Made by a program: the position numbers and the translations under genes. A stretch of 64,000 bases of DNA from Candidatus Thiodiazotropha sp. CDECU1 (lineage in GTDB: Bacteria > Pseudomonadota > Gammaproteobacteria > Chromatiales > Chromatiaceae): positions 248,001 to 312,000 of the forward strand of contig NZ_OY734020.1 of the NCBI RefSeq assembly GCF_963455295.1, written 5' to 3'. Position 1 is the stretch's first letter, and every line of letters starts with the position of its first letter. The notes under the pieces were generated by a model. That model was given only the letters and a program-made list of their open reading frames with translations. It did not search any database and was not told the DNA's origin. Positions 26,356-39,780 of this stretch are shown piece after piece.

Positions 26356-29300
26356 TCATTCCTCCCCTAGGTGCGCTCTCAACGCCGCCAAGCTCTCCCT
26401 GGCCAGGTCGAAGTCGTAATCCCGGATCTGACTCCCCAGGCGGTCAGTAAGATCAGCCGCATCCTTCTGCTTCAGAAATTGGTTCAATGTTTTAAATAGC
26501 CTCTTTGCATCCGGATCTCCCATGGCCAACATATCATCGAGTGAAGCTATCAATTTGTCGATACTAACCTGGCTTTCCCCAGGCATGGGGCTGGCTGCGT
26601 CTGTCACTGGAGTGTCAGATGATGTCGACTCTTCCAGGAAATTACGCAGTCCATTGAAAAGCTCTGCAAAGGTTTGACGATAGGCATCGGGCAGGTGTGG
26701 TAACGGACTGTTTCCTTCTTTTGTCAATTCAAAGTGCAGGTCTTTCGATGCCTGCTGCAGGCTGTGGGCGCCAATATTGCCCGAGACCCCTTCTAGGGTA
26801 TGCAAGGTGCGTTTGGCGTTGTCCAACTCTGCGTGTTGTAAATTCTTTTCAAGTTTCGCGATATCCTGGCTGTGGTTGGTGACGAATTCTTCAAGCAGGT
26901 TGCGAAATAGGCGTCGATTGCCGCCGACACGCTGCAGGCCCCATTGCAGGTCGATACCGGGTAGAGTGGGGGGGAACTCTATATTGAGGTCCTGCGGACG
27001 CTGCAGGCGTTGTTGTTTTGAATGTGCACCGGCAGGCTTTAACCAACGGCTGAGAACCCTGTGGAGACGTGCTGGTTCGATCGGTTTGGGTATATGCTCA
27101 TCCATGCCGGTGGCAAGGCAGCGCTCACGTTCGTCGGCCATGGCGTGGGCAGTCATGGCGATCAACGGCAGCTCTGTGTGCCTGGTGTCGGCACGAATGC
27201 GTCGAGTTGCTTCATAACCATCCATCTCTGGCATCTGTAGATCCATCAGCACCAGGTCGAAGCGATGCCGGTCGATGGCTTCGATCGCCTGCTGGCCGTT
27301 GCTAACCGTATGCACCATTAGTCCAAAACCCTCGAGCAGCTCCTGAGCCACCTGCTGATTGATCACATTGTCCTCGACCAAGAGTACCGAGCCTGAGAGT
27401 CGTTGACCAGGCATTGTTGCATCGGCCTTGACGGGGGCGATCTCATCCTCATCATTCAAGACCCGGATCAGGGTATCGAACAGAACTGATGGACTGACGG
27501 GTTTGATCAGGATGGCATCCAGCCCCGCCTCTTCCGCCTGTAACATAACCTCTTCCCGTCCATAGGCGGTAATGAGTATCACTGCCGGGACTGTTGAGAG
27601 CTTGGCGCTGTTCTGCTTGATACGGTGACCGGCTTCGATACCGTTGAGTCCCGGCATGCGCCAATCCATCAGGACCAGGTGGTAGGGTTTTTTCTCGTCC
27701 TGATCGGCTTGTCGCAGCAGTTCCAGGGCTTCGCTGGCATTCATGCTGGAAGTGACGTCAAAGGTGAATGAAATCAGGCGTTCACTGAGCAATTCAAGGG
27801 CGGTGGGGTTGTCATCAACCACCAACGCTCTCAGGCCGCGCAGATCTGGGTCCGGTATCCAGCTCTGTTTGACTGTTGCCTCACTGCTGCCCAAGGGGAT
27901 GACAAAGCTGAAGGTACTGCCTTTGCCGGGGTGGCTGTCGACCTGGAGATCCCCCTGCATTAGCTTGACCAGGTGCCTGCAGATGCTCAGGCCGAGACCG
28001 CTGCCGCCATGCCGCCTGGTGGTGGAACCGTCCAACTGGTTGAAGGGTTTGAACAGGCGCGGCAACTCGGCTTGATCGATGCCAATGCCGGTATCCTTGA
28101 CGCTGAATCGTATCCATAACCCCGCTTCATCCTGCCTCTCCAATGCCGCGCTGACCATGACCTCTCCCCGCTCCGTGAACTTGATGGCATTCCCGGTAAG
28201 ATTGATTAGCACCTGTCCAAGCCGTAGTGGGTCGCCAATCAGTGTGCCGGGTATATTCAGGTCGCGATTGAAGAGAATCTCCAAATCCTTTTCATCGGCT
28301 CGCATGACAGTCAGGCTGGCCAGGTTTTCCATGACCTCGTCCAACGAAAAGGGGGTTTTCTCGATCTCCAGCTTACCGGCTTCGATCTTTGAGAAATCGA
28401 GGATGTCATTGATCACCCCGAGCAGGGTGTGAGAGGCGCTCTTGATCTTATCCACATAGTGGAACTGTCTCGGTGTCAGCTGGGTCTGCAGGGCGAGGTG
28501 GCTGAATCCCATTATGGCGTTCATCGGGGTGCGGATCTCATGGCTCATATTGGCCAGGAAATAGCTCTTGAAACGGTTGGCTTGTTCTGCCTCCGCCTTG
28601 GCCATCGCAAAGGCCGCCTTTTGGCGCCGAATCTGCGCTGTCCACAGCAGCGAGATCAGCAGCAGTGAGCCGGCCACCGCCAACACCTGCCAGAGCAGTG
28701 TATAGTCCACTTCCACATCATAGCGAATGGCCAGTGAATCCTGGCGTATTGCGCGCCGTTCATTCTCATCGATCCTCGCCAGGGCCTTGTTCAGGATCGA
28801 TTGCAACTCCGGCCAATCCTTACGCACACCGATCGCCAGATCATTGGCATACGGGGTGGGAGCGGCAACCTTGAGATTGCCAAGGCCCAGCTTGTCGATG
28901 AGATAACTGCCAAGGGTCAGGTTGCCGATGTAGGCATCGACCTCACCGCTGGCGAGTGCCTGCAAGGCTTCGGCGGTGGTGTCCATCTTTCTCAGGTTGA
29001 GTTGCGGATAGTCCTTTTCCAGGTACTCAACGGTCACATACTCCTTCTCAACCGCGATGTTGAGACCATGCAGATCATCGATGCCGGTTACCAAGGGGGT
29101 GTCAGTACGGGTGAACACCATGAATGGGAAGTGAAGATAGGGTTGGGTGAAATTGAGATACTCAAAGCGTGACGGCGATGGTGTCAGTGCCGGTAAGATG
29201 TCTATTTCGCCCGCTTTGGCACCCGCCATTACCTGGGCCCAGCTGAGGGATGTGGAATAGGTGAATTCAATGCCTAGCATATCCCGGATACGGGAGAGGA

Positions 29301-32300
29301 AATCGGCGGAGATACCACGATGTCTCCCCTGTTCATCGACGAACTCGATGGGCTCCCAGAAGCGATCGATACCAATACGAATCTCTCGATGATCATCCAG
29401 CCAGGACTGCTCTTGCGGGCTCAACAGCAAGCGCTTCATCCCCGGGGTGGCTTGCTCCCTCTCCTCGGCGCTTGGCACCCATTTCTTGAGAATGTCACGC
29501 AGTTCATTGTGCGAGAGTGTACCCAGGGCCTTCTGCAATATGTCGCGTAGAATAGGCCAGTCATCCCTAACACCGATAGCGTTGACCGAGACACTCTCAT
29601 CGAGCTTGCTCTGTATCTTGAGATTTGAGATCAGTTCGTGTTCGATAAGGTAGAGAGCCACGGCACGATTGCCCACATAGGCCTCCACCTCGCCCCTGGA
29701 GACCGCATCCAGGGCGTCGCTGGTGTTGCTGTATTCCACCTGTTTTATCGCTGGGTAACGATCTGCGAGTATTCTGCCTAACATGAAGTTCTGCTCCAGG
29801 GCGACCCGCTTACCGGTCAAACTCGATATCCTCTGGACGGGTGGGTACCCCTTATGCGTTACGATCACATGGGGTATGGTGAGGTAGGGATCGGTGAACA
29901 GGAAATGGCGCCTGCGCTCGGATGTCGGCGTGATGTCCATGAGTGCGGGTAGACGCTTCTCCTTCACGGCAGTATAAATATCATTCCATGGGGCAGGTTG
30001 GGGATTTAACACCCCGCCCAGACGCCGATTCAACGCCTGGATAATGTCGGCACCAATACCGGTGGCATGCCCCTGTGCATCGATGAAGTCCATGGGCGGC
30101 CAGGCATTCATCACCCCGATATCGATGCGTTGATGTTGAGCCAGCCACTCCCGCTCCTTTTTGCTGAGTACCAATGAGGTGTTCATGGGTTCCCGTTCAC
30201 TGGCGAGCCAGTGATGTTTCAACATCCGATGCTCTTCTGGGGGGGTGTCTGCAAGGACCTTGTCAATTATGCTTGCCAGTATCGGCCAGTCTTTTCTGAC
30301 CCCCATGCGTAGTTCGGTCTTGCTCAGGCTTTCACCGGGTGAGACTGCCTTGAGGTGGTTCAGTCGATATTCATCGATCAGCAGATCGGCCACGGTCTGG
30401 CTGCCGAGATAGGCATCCGCTTGGCCGATTTGCACTGCTTCCAACGCCTGTCGGGTATTCTCTACGATCAGAAGTTGCAGGGAAGGGTGCTCTATTGAGA
30501 GTCGCTCGTGCAGCCAGTAGTCTTTTTCCACGGCGACCCGTTTGCCTTCAAGGTTGTCAAGTCCGCCAATGTGCATGTCCTTGCGGATGTAGAGCTTGAT
30601 GGGTGAGACATGATAAGGGAGGGTGAATGTCATGTATTGATGGCGTTCATCGGATAATGAAACAGTACCGATCAGATCCAGTTCATGTGACTGGATCTGA
30701 TCGAGCAGTCTGGACCAGTCACTATCGGTCACCACGGTGAAGGTCAAGCCGAGTCGCCTTTCAAGGAGTTTGAGATAATCGGCCGAGAGTCCGCGATAAT
30801 CTCCATCCGCGGTCATAAAGCTGATCGGTTTTGCCTGGGTCTCGACACCGACCCGAATCACCGGGTGTTGTGCTATCCACGACTGCTCCTTGGGGGTAAG
30901 GCCATACAGCGTCTTGTCTTGATCACCGTCATCCAGGAAGACCCAGCGACGCCGAATGGTGTCGCGTTGCTCCTCATCAAGGGATAGCAATGCCTTCTCC
31001 AGTATGCTCGCAAGTTCAGGCCAGTCATTACGGCTCGCGATGGAAAGGCGACTGGGTTGACCCAGGGTGCCGGCCACTCTCAGATTGGTGATCTCATGCC
31101 TGTCCAGCCAGTAACCGGCCACGCCACTGCTGAGGATTGTGGCATCCGCTGCACCGAAGGCGACTTGCTGGAGTGCTGTCGGAATATCCGCCACTTCGTT
31201 GATCTTCACCTTTGGCCACTTCTTGCGCACGATAGAGATGATCGAGTAGCCGCTGGGCAGTGCCAGGGTTTTCTGGGACAGATCCGCTTCTGTCTGGATG
31301 TCGCTTTGCTGTCGGCGCGTGATGATATGGCGTTGGGAGAGAAGATAGGGTTCGGTGAAATCGAGGAACGCCTCTCTTTGCTGGGTGCGATTCGCCAGGG
31401 GTAGGAGATCGACCTGCCGTTTTGCGGCCATATCAAGGGTCTGCTCCCAGCTCTTGGTTGGTATCAGCTGGAGGGCGATATTGAGCTTACGGCCGATGAG
31501 TTTGAGCATATCTGCAGATACACCATGGTGCCGACCCTGTTCGTCAGTGAATTCATAGGGTGCGAAATCGGGATCGATGGCGATGCGTAGCGTGTTGTGC
31601 TGTTGCAGCCAGGCCTCTTCCTGTGGATTGAGTTTTAACGACGATTGTAAAGGTAGATCGATTGCGATGCGTGCCGACTTGTCGACCCATCGCGCAAGGA
31701 TGGCGTCCATCTCCTGGCGGTTGATCTTACCGAGTCCGTCCTTGACCGCCGCAAGCAGTTTCGGGCTTTCTTTTACGACGGCGGCGCGTAAGGAGATTTT
31801 GAACAATACCTTGTCTAATGCGATGAATTCGCCCCGCAAACCAAGGCGCAGAAGAGCAAAATCGGTTGAGGGCCGATCAGCAATAAAGGCATCTAGTTCA
31901 CCACGTTCCACGGCGTGTATCATCTGTGGGATATTTTCGAAAATCACCTGTGACGCCTGGGGAAAGAGTCTGCTGAATAGATCTTGTGGAATAGGGCCCT
32001 GTGTGCCGATGCGTGAAGCTGTGAAGTCGCTCAGTGAACGATCTTCACTGTTGTTGAACAGGTAGTATAGATAGGCCGGGGTTTCCAGATACGGGGGAGT
32101 GAAGTCGAGCCAGGCGCTACGCTCCTTCGAGAGTAAAAGACCGGCATGCAGACCTGCGCGTCCATCCTTCATCTCATCCAGGGATCTTGAGATGTCGGTG
32201 AGACGGAAGCGCACTGGTATGCCTGTCTTTTTAGACCACAGACGCCACATGTCTATACCAACACCGATCGGTTCCCCTTGCTGGTTCAACATGCTGAAGG

Positions 32301-32562
32301 GCGGAATGTTACGGCTTCCCACGATTGTCAGTACATCCTGATATTCGGTATGTACCTGGCCCAGCCAATGGCGTTTGATACTGGTAGGTTCTTCGGCTGC
32401 CTCTCCCTGCTCGTTGCGGTAGCCAAGTGGTGGTGGGTTCGATTCGTGGGCTGGCTTCACCCTAGCCTGATCGTCCCCCATGACTTGACAGGTGCAGGTA
32501 AAGAACAAGAGTAGAAAAAACAACCCTTTGATCTGTTTCACTGACGTTAAAGCAAAGTCCAT
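26356..32562 (-). CDS. BvgS-like hybrid histidine kinase with five periplasmic binding domains
   Basis: About 2068 residues from ATG 32562; a GTG at 32598 is an alternative. A signal peptide or anchor leads into five consecutive SBP_bac_3 (Venus flytrap) domains of about 240 residues each (about 75-1290). Domains two to five are introduced by a recurring L(S/T/N)PxEExWL-like helix. A transmembrane helix lies at about 1291-1310. The cytoplasmic part has HisKA with His1341 (SHEIRTPMN), HATPase_c, receiver 1 (Asp1633), receiver 2 (Asp1774) and Hpt with His1921 (LHTLEGVSG). The full phosphorelay looks intact. BvgS-type kinases normally have two such domains, so five is unusual. The HD-GYP regulator follows one base later and is the likely target. 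Confidence 0.93.
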   Translation of the reverse strand: MDFALTSVKQIKGLFFLLLFFTCTCQVMGDDQARVKPAHESNPPPLGYRNEQGEAAEEPTSIKRHWLGQVHTEYQDVLTIVGSRNIPPFSMLNQQGEPIGVGIDMWRLWSKKTGIPVRFRLTDISRSLDEMKDGRAGLHAGLLLSKERSAWLDFTPPYLETPAYLYYLFNNSEDRSLSDFTASRIGTQGPIPQDLFSRLFPQASQVIFENIPQMIHAVERGELDAFIADRPSTDFALLRLGLRGEFIALDKVLFKISLRAAVVKESPKLLAAVKDGLGKINRQEMDAILARWVDKSARIAIDLPLQSSLKLNPQEEAWLQQHNTLRIAIDPDFAPYEFTDEQGRHHGVSADMLKLIGRKLNIALQLIPTKSWEQTLDMAAKRQVDLLPLANRTQQREAFLDFTEPYLLSQRHIITRRQQSDIQTEADLSQKTLALPSGYSIISIVRKKWPKVKINEVADIPTALQQVAFGAADATILSSGVAGYWLDRHEITNLRVAGTLGQPSRLSIASRNDWPELASILEKALLSLDEEQRDTIRRRWVFLDDGDQDKTLYGLTPKEQSWIAQHPVIRVGVETQAKPISFMTADGDYRGLSADYLKLLERRLGLTFTVVTDSDWSRLLDQIQSHELDLIGTVSLSDERHQYMTFTLPYHVSPIKLYIRKDMHIGGLDNLEGKRVAVEKDYWLHERLSIEHPSLQLLIVENTRQALEAVQIGQADAYLGSQTVADLLIDEYRLNHLKAVSPGESLSKTELRMGVRKDWPILASIIDKVLADTPPEEHRMLKHHWLASEREPMNTSLVLSKKEREWLAQHQRIDIGVMNAWPPMDFIDAQGHATGIGADIIQALNRRLGGVLNPQPAPWNDIYTAVKEKRLPALMDITPTSERRRHFLFTDPYLTIPHVIVTHKGYPPVQRISSLTGKRVALEQNFMLGRILADRYPAIKQVEYSNTSDALDAVSRGEVEAYVGNRAVALYLIEHELISNLKIQSKLDESVSVNAIGVRDDWPILRDILQKALGTLSHNELRDILKKWVPSAEEREQATPGMKRLLLSPQEQSWLDDHREIRIGIDRFWEPIEFVDEQGRHRGISADFLSRIRDMLGIEFTYSTSLSWAQVMAGAKAGEIDILPALTPSPSRFEYLNFTQPYLHFPFMVFTRTDTPLVTGIDDLHGLNIAVEKEYVTVEYLEKDYPQLNLRKMDTTAEALQALASGEVDAYIGNLTLGSYLIDKLGLGNLKVAAPTPYANDLAIGVRKDWPELQSILNKALARIDENERRAIRQDSLAIRYDVEVDYTLLWQVLAVAGSLLLISLLWTAQIRRQKAAFAMAKAEAEQANRFKSYFLANMSHEIRTPMNAIMGFSHLALQTQLTPRQFHYVDKIKSASHTLLGVINDILDFSKIEAGKLEIEKTPFSLDEVMENLASLTVMRADEKDLEILFNRDLNIPGTLIGDPLRLGQVLINLTGNAIKFTERGEVMVSAALERQDEAGLWIRFSVKDTGIGIDQAELPRLFKPFNQLDGSTTRRHGGSGLGLSICRHLVKLMQGDLQVDSHPGKGSTFSFVIPLGSSEATVKQSWIPDPDLRGLRALVVDDNPTALELLSERLISFTFDVTSSMNASEALELLRQADQDEKKPYHLVLMDWRMPGLNGIEAGHRIKQNSAKLSTVPAVILITAYGREEVMLQAEEAGLDAILIKPVSPSVLFDTLIRVLNDEDEIAPVKADATMPGQRLSGSVLLVEDNVINQQVAQELLEGFGLMVHTVSNGQQAIEAIDRHRFDLVLMDLQMPEMDGYEATRRIRADTRHTELPLIAMTAHAMADERERCLATGMDEHIPKPIEPARLHRVLSRWLKPAGAHSKQQRLQRPQDLNIEFPPTLPGIDLQWGLQRVGGNRRLFRNLLEEFVTNHSQDIAKLEKNLQHAELDNAKRTLHTLEGVSGNIGAHSLQQASKDLHFELTKEGNSPLPHLPDAYRQTFAELFNGLRNFLEESTSSDTPVTDAASPMPGESQVSIDKLIASLDDMLAMGDPDAKRLFKTLNQFLKQKDAADLTDRLGSQIRDYDFDLARESLAALRAHLGEE

Positions 32563-35143
<2,581 letters not shown>

Positions 35144-35163
35144 TTAGTTACATCGATGTGGTT

Positions 35164-35201
35164 GAGGGCGGCGTTTTTGAAGATTCTAAAACGCCGCCCT
35201 C
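35164..35201. terminator. Strong hairpin after katG
   Basis: GAGGGCGGCGTTTT and AAAACGCCGCCCTC form a 14-pair perfect stem around a ten-base loop (TGAAGATTCT), 20 bp after the katG stop. The A/T pairs at the inner end and the GC-rich outer stem suit a terminator, though the trailing T-run is short (CGGTTTAGG). Confidence 0.75.
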
Positions 35202-35693
35202 GGTTTAGGTTGTTATTGTCAGATATAGCAAATCGATGTATTAATCTTGTGGTTCTCCTTGTCGTTATGACAGGCTACTTGATAACTGAAGTAACTATAA
35301 AACTGAACATAATGGCGTGTTAACGACAGCACTCAGTTGATGATGTGTGGTGAAAGGTTACAGGCGTCAATAGGTTAGTGCAGTATATACTTTTGTAGAT
35401 GATAAGCTTGGGAGAGTTGCTAAAGCTTTCGATTAGATTCTTTTGTTAATAGGGAAAGTGTATTGTCACGCACAAATATGGCATTCTATCGCTATAATCA
35501 AAGTACACCAGCTCAACACTTTCTTGATGTGGGCTATGAGTATTTGTAATTGGAATTGTTTCGATGATGGCTGTTAACTCCAAGGTTGGTTCATAGTTAG
35601 CTGTTTACGCTTTCAACTATGTCTCTTTATATACTGGATATGGATATCTGGAAGATATCATCGGGTACCAGTTATGTTTGAAGAGAAGTAACT
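35202..35693. other. Intergenic region upstream of second binding-protein gene
   Basis: About 490 bp of AT-rich sequence without a convincing gene. A TATAAT hexamer lies at 35493-35498, but no well-spaced -35 element accompanies it. AAGAGAAG just before ATG 35694 is an acceptable ribosome binding site. Confidence 0.35.
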
Positions 35694-36713
35694 ATGCTCA
35701 AGTGGTTGACGATAGCCTGTTTTTTTTCGATTTTGTTCAATACTGCTGAGATCAATGCAGATCCACAAAAGAGTGGATTCCGTATTCTCCATGTCATGAG
35801 TTACCATGCGTTCTGGAAATGGAATCGTGAACAGTTCCAGGGTTTCAAGTCGGTCTTTGCCGGGCTTGATGTTGAATATAAGGTCGTTGAGCTAGACACT
35901 AAGCGAAACAGCAATCCAGTTGAGATTGAGAAAAAAGTCGAGCAGGCAAAGCGCATAATCGATGAGTGGAATCCTCATTTGATCTATGCAAACGATGACA
36001 ATGCGCAGAAATATCTGATTCAAGATTATGTTGGTAGTGACTATCCGATCGTGTTCAGTGCTGTCAACAGGGATCCGTCCGAATACAATTTCGTGGGTGC
36101 TGATAATGTTACAGGTGTCATGGAGTATGAACACATAGTTCCGACTATAAGGCTGCTTCGACAACTGGTACCGGATGTGAAACGAATATCCGTTATAGTG
36201 GATGCCGATCCGACATGGAAAGGAGTCATGGGGCGCATGCGCAGCAGTGTTCGGCAAATACCGGATGTCGAAATAACAGATTGGACTTTGGTTCAAACAC
36301 TCCAGCAGTTTCAAGATAAGGTCATGCAGCTACAGGATAGGGTGGACGCCATCGCAATGTTGGGGGTATTCAATATAAAGGATGAAAATGGAGAGGATGT
36401 TGATTACGAGAAGATTCAACGTTGGGTGGTAGAAAACAGTAATTTACCGGATTTCTCATTTTGGCAGACTCGTGTTGAACGTGGAACTTTGTGTGCAGTT
36501 GCAGTTTCAGGTTATCAACAAGGATTCATGGCAGGAAAGATGGCTAAAAAAATCCTCCTCGATGGGGTCTCTCCAAGAGAGATTCCAATACAGACTCGTA
36601 CAGAGGGTGTCCCCATGATTAATCTGATGAGGGCGCGTGAACTAGGGATCAAGCCAAATGTCAATTTACTCCTCTCTATTGACGCAATAACAGACTATAC
36701 CTGGGAGCACTGA
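35694..36713 (+). CDS. Periplasmic ABC-type substrate-binding protein, probable sensor
   Basis: 339 residues with an N-terminal signal peptide (MLKWLTIACFFSILFNTAEINA). The mature protein opens FRILHVMSYHAFWKWN. Alternating strand-helix segments (NPHLIYANDDNAQKYL, YPIVFSAVNRDPSEYNF, VKRISVIVDADPTW) match the PF04392-type binding fold. It is a distant relative of the binding protein at 16.1 kb. No ABC transporter genes are nearby; its last base is the first base of a membrane diguanylate cyclase gene. This makes a sensory role more likely than uptake. The ligand is unknown. Confidence 0.8.
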   Translation: MLKWLTIACFFSILFNTAEINADPQKSGFRILHVMSYHAFWKWNREQFQGFKSVFAGLDVEYKVVELDTKRNSNPVEIEKKVEQAKRIIDEWNPHLIYANDDNAQKYLIQDYVGSDYPIVFSAVNRDPSEYNFVGADNVTGVMEYEHIVPTIRLLRQLVPDVKRISVIVDADPTWKGVMGRMRSSVRQIPDVEITDWTLVQTLQQFQDKVMQLQDRVDAIAMLGVFNIKDENGEDVDYEKIQRWVVENSNLPDFSFWQTRVERGTLCAVAVSGYQQGFMAGKMAKKILLDGVSPREIPIQTRTEGVPMINLMRARELGIKPNVNLLLSIDAITDYTWEH

Positions 36714-38059
36714 TGTTCAGTTCTATCCGGGCAAAGATCCTGTTTCTTTTTATTGTTGGTATGTTCGTTATTGTTTCGGCGGTGATTACTTTCGTGCTCA
36801 CGGAGGTGAATAAACACTATACCGATTCTTTCTATAAACGTGGGCAAATTGCGGCTGAGGATTTGTCCAGCCGTGCGCGTAGGCTGTTTCAGCTCGGTTT
36901 GCTGCTGGATGAATTTCTCGGATTTGAACAGCAGTGTATCGAGATCGTTAAAACCAATCCAGGGATCAGTTACGCAGCCCTTGTCGATAACAACGGTAAC
37001 ATTCTGTATCAAAGTGGTTATCATCCGAGCCAAAACAGTTCACTTGAGAAATCATCGGTTATAAACACGCAATCTGTAACCAAAAAGCGTGGTCTGCAAA
37101 TAAGGCACCCTTTGAAATTCCCTTCATATAATGAGAACGGAATGGTATTGATAACTGTGGATCAAAACGCTATTGATGTGGAAGTGAATGCATTATTAAA
37201 TAAAATGCTGGTTGTTGGTGTTGTACTTACTATTGTTGGTACGTTAATAGTGCTCGAATTTCTTCGAAGGAATTTAGGTCTCCCGGTGAATGCGTTACTA
37301 CAACACATCAAATCAGTTAATCTGGAACAAACGAGAACTCTTCCAGACCAGTTGGAGAAGCGAGATGATGAAATAGGTACTATCGCGAATACATTTGGAA
37401 ATCTTTTGCAAAAACTTGTAGGCACTCAAAATGCGCTGTTAGCTGCGAATGAGGATCTACGTGGACATACGCATTCCTTGGAAAAAACTGTTAAGGAAAG
37501 AACCCGTGAGCTGAGGCACGCAAATGAGGAGTTACAACGTCTGGCACATACGGATACCTTGACAGGTCTGCCCAACCGGCTCTACTTCATGGATTTATTT
37601 TATAGTAGTTATGCGCATGCCGTGCGTCATGGACAGAATCTGGCTGTTTATTTGCTGGATTTGAATGGGTTTAAACAAATTAACGACCAATTCGGTCATG
37701 CCGCAGGAGACTTGACACTCAAGGTCATTGCGCAGCGGATCAAAAAATCTTTCCGTGAGGATGATACCTTTTCACGCCTGGGTGGTGATGAGTTTGCATT
37801 GCTGGTGAAGGAGTACTCTTGTAGTGAAGACCTGATCTATATAGCGGAAAAGGCCTCGGCAATTATCTCAGAGTCTTACGCTTGGGAGGGACGCTGGTTA
37901 TCGGTGGGGGCAAGTATTGGCATAGCTACACTGAATACGGAGACATTGCCAAGTGCTGATGATTTGCTCGGAGCGGCAGATGCGGCTATGTACGAGGCTA
38001 AACGTCAAAGTGCCCCATATAAGTTCGCGATTAAGCCAGCAGTTCAAACCCAGCCTTAG
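36713..38059 (+). CDS. Membrane diguanylate cyclase
   Basis: 448 residues. Transmembrane helices at about 8-28 and 160-180 flank a periplasmic sensor region with a PAS/Cache-like IsYAALVDNNGNILYQSGY segment. HAMP-like and coiled-coil sequence runs to about 275. The GGDEF domain is complete, with GGDEF at 357-361. An RxxD inhibitory site (REDD) lies five residues before it, so product inhibition is expected. No EAL domain is present, so the protein should only make c-di-GMP. The start codon overlaps the stop of the binding protein upstream by one base. Confidence 0.9.
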   Translation: MFSSIRAKILFLFIVGMFVIVSAVITFVLTEVNKHYTDSFYKRGQIAAEDLSSRARRLFQLGLLLDEFLGFEQQCIEIVKTNPGISYAALVDNNGNILYQSGYHPSQNSSLEKSSVINTQSVTKKRGLQIRHPLKFPSYNENGMVLITVDQNAIDVEVNALLNKMLVVGVVLTIVGTLIVLEFLRRNLGLPVNALLQHIKSVNLEQTRTLPDQLEKRDDEIGTIANTFGNLLQKLVGTQNALLAANEDLRGHTHSLEKTVKERTRELRHANEELQRLAHTDTLTGLPNRLYFMDLFYSSYAHAVRHGQNLAVYLLDLNGFKQINDQFGHAAGDLTLKVIAQRIKKSFREDDTFSRLGGDEFALLVKEYSCSEDLIYIAEKASAIISESYAWEGRWLSVGASIGIATLNTETLPSADDLLGAADAAMYEAKRQSAPYKFAIKPAVQTQP

Positions 38060-38188
38060 ACAGTTCTCTTGGTCTGATAGATGAGTGAATTCAAACAGTT
38101 AATCTACTGTTTGTGGTCGCTTAAAGCTTTTTAGTGAATGGCCGATACCAAATCTGACACACTATGCAAGGGATATGAGGGAACACCC

Positions 38189-39286
38189 ATGGGATGGTTT
38201 AATAACGACGATAAACTGCGCATCGGACAGCTGGAAGCAGAAAAAGAACAGCTGAAACAGAGAATAGTTGAACTGGAGCAACAACTAGAGGGGCAGGAAC
38301 AGATCTTGGCCGCGAATCAGTGGCTCGAATCCAGTGAAACTCAACTCAATGACCTGATGGAGTTCGAGAACAAGCGGTTGAAAGCGGGGCTTGGGATCGT
38401 GCAGTCCGATCTGGCCGGGTCTGTTGAGTCGGCTAAATTAACCCTCGGTTGTGCTACCAATGTACATTCCTATTTTTCAGGTCTCAGCACCGACATCGCC
38501 AAGATTACCGGGTCGCTGGACGATTTGGCTAAACTATCCACCAACGCTGATGGCTCCGTAAAGAGCATGTCATCCCGCGCCACGGAGATCAGCTCAATTC
38601 TGGCGCTGATTAAGGGGATTGCGGAGCAGACCAATCTGCTTGCACTGAATGCTGCAATCGAGGCGGCCCGTGCCGGTGAACAGGGGCGGGGTTTCGCGGT
38701 TGTGGCTGACGAGGTGCGTGGCTTGGCTGACAAGACCCAATCCGCAATCAGCGAGACCAATGAAGTTATCCAATCGATGCAGCAGAATGTGGAATCTGTT
38801 GGTAATGACTCAACCCGCCTGATCGAATATATCAATCAGGTACAGGACGAAGTGCGGGGATTCGAACAGAATCTTAATCGCATCAATGGCGAGGTAAAGG
38901 GTTACTTCGGTGACATCTCCGCCACCACGGATAGTGTATTCATGGGGCTGGCGAAGCTGGACCACCTGCTGTGGAAGGTGAACACCTATCTCTCCATCAA
39001 TCAAGGACGACCGGCATTCGATTTTGTCGATCACCACAACTGTCGGCTCGGTAAGTGGTATGAAGAGGGTGAGGGCAGTGAGTTTTTCTCCTCCTCTGCG
39101 GCTTACAAGGATCTTGAACGCCCGCATGAAGTCGTACATGAAACCACCCGTGCGATCTTTGACCTGTTGCAAGGTGAACGGGATTATGACGCCCTCATGC
39201 GTAGCCTGAAGGTGATGGAAGAGAACAGCACGCAGGTGTTTAGCAAGCTCGATGAGATCAAACAGAGTGTGGAAGCGGGTAACTGA
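38189..39286 (+). CDS. Soluble chemoreceptor with CZB zinc-binding domain
   Basis: ATG 38189 ([18 protein letters not shown]) is preferred over the in-frame ATG at 38138 because GAGGGAAC precedes it and this N-terminus is usual for the group; 365 residues. A short coiled coil leads to the methyl-accepting signalling hairpin, with the conserved tip [20 protein letters not shown] (about 153-172). The C-terminal CZB domain has the [10 protein letters not shown] motif, with later histidines in RPHEVVHE. There is no transmembrane helix, so it is cytoplasmic. CZB domains bind zinc and sense redox or oxidants such as hypochlorite, and they also regulate diguanylate cyclases. It follows a diguanylate cyclase gene by about 130 bp. 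Confidence 0.9.
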   Translation: MGWFNNDDKLRIGQLEAEKEQLKQRIVELEQQLEGQEQILAANQWLESSETQLNDLMEFENKRLKAGLGIVQSDLAGSVESAKLTLGCATNVHSYFSGLSTDIAKITGSLDDLAKLSTNADGSVKSMSSRATEISSILALIKGIAEQTNLLALNAAIEAARAGEQGRGFAVVADEVRGLADKTQSAISETNEVIQSMQQNVESVGNDSTRLIEYINQVQDEVRGFEQNLNRINGEVKGYFGDISATTDSVFMGLAKLDHLLWKVNTYLSINQGRPAFDFVDHHNCRLGKWYEEGEGSEFFSSSAAYKDLERPHEVVHETTRAIFDLLQGERDYDALMRSLKVMEENSTQVFSKLDEIKQSVEAGN

Positions 39287-39780
39287 ATCAGTATCTGCAT
39301 CACTATCTTTTCCGGCTGTAACTATCAGATTATTAAACACGCATAGCACAGGTATGCGAGTTAACCTGAAGTAACATCATTTATTACAAGCAACTGTGAT
39401 GCCTGTTGCACAGACGAACCTATCAGATTCTTATCTTAACTGATTTGAAGTCAAGCGTGACTAATTGTTTGTTTGAATTCAAAAGTTCTGTTTTGAGTGT
39501 TGATCCCCATTTAAAGCCAGAGTTGTGAAGTCCCCAGGGGATTTTACAAAGTGGGATTTTACTCCCATGACTTTTGTGTCTCTATTCACAGAAGCAACCA
39601 CCTTTAATCCTCACTATTTCACCGTGCATTGCAATTGTAAGGTGCAGTTGAATTTATATGATTGTTCAATTTATTCGCTGTAACAATTAAGCAGTGTCAT
39701 ATGGTTGGTGCCACTTCTTAGTGTTAACAGGCCCTAGGAGATGCACTGGTTCTAATTATTGGAGAAAAAGGATCGAACTA
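39287..39780. other. Intergenic region before MopE-like gene
   Basis: No gene is seen. The spacer has a small hairpin CGCATA/TATGCG (39340-39358), a palindrome TGGGA/TCCCA (39552-39567) and a fragment of the inverted-repeat element (39718-39737). AT-rich sequence from 39640 may contain the promoter of the next gene. Confidence 0.4.
39718..39737 (+). repeat. Fragment of the CTAGGGCCT inverted-repeat element
   Basis: TTAGTGTTAACAGGCCCTAG matches the terminal 20 bases of the element at 11492-11558 (reverse strand) at 18 positions, and the copy ending at 48171 over its first 17 bases. The rest of the element is not recognisable here. Confidence 0.45.
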
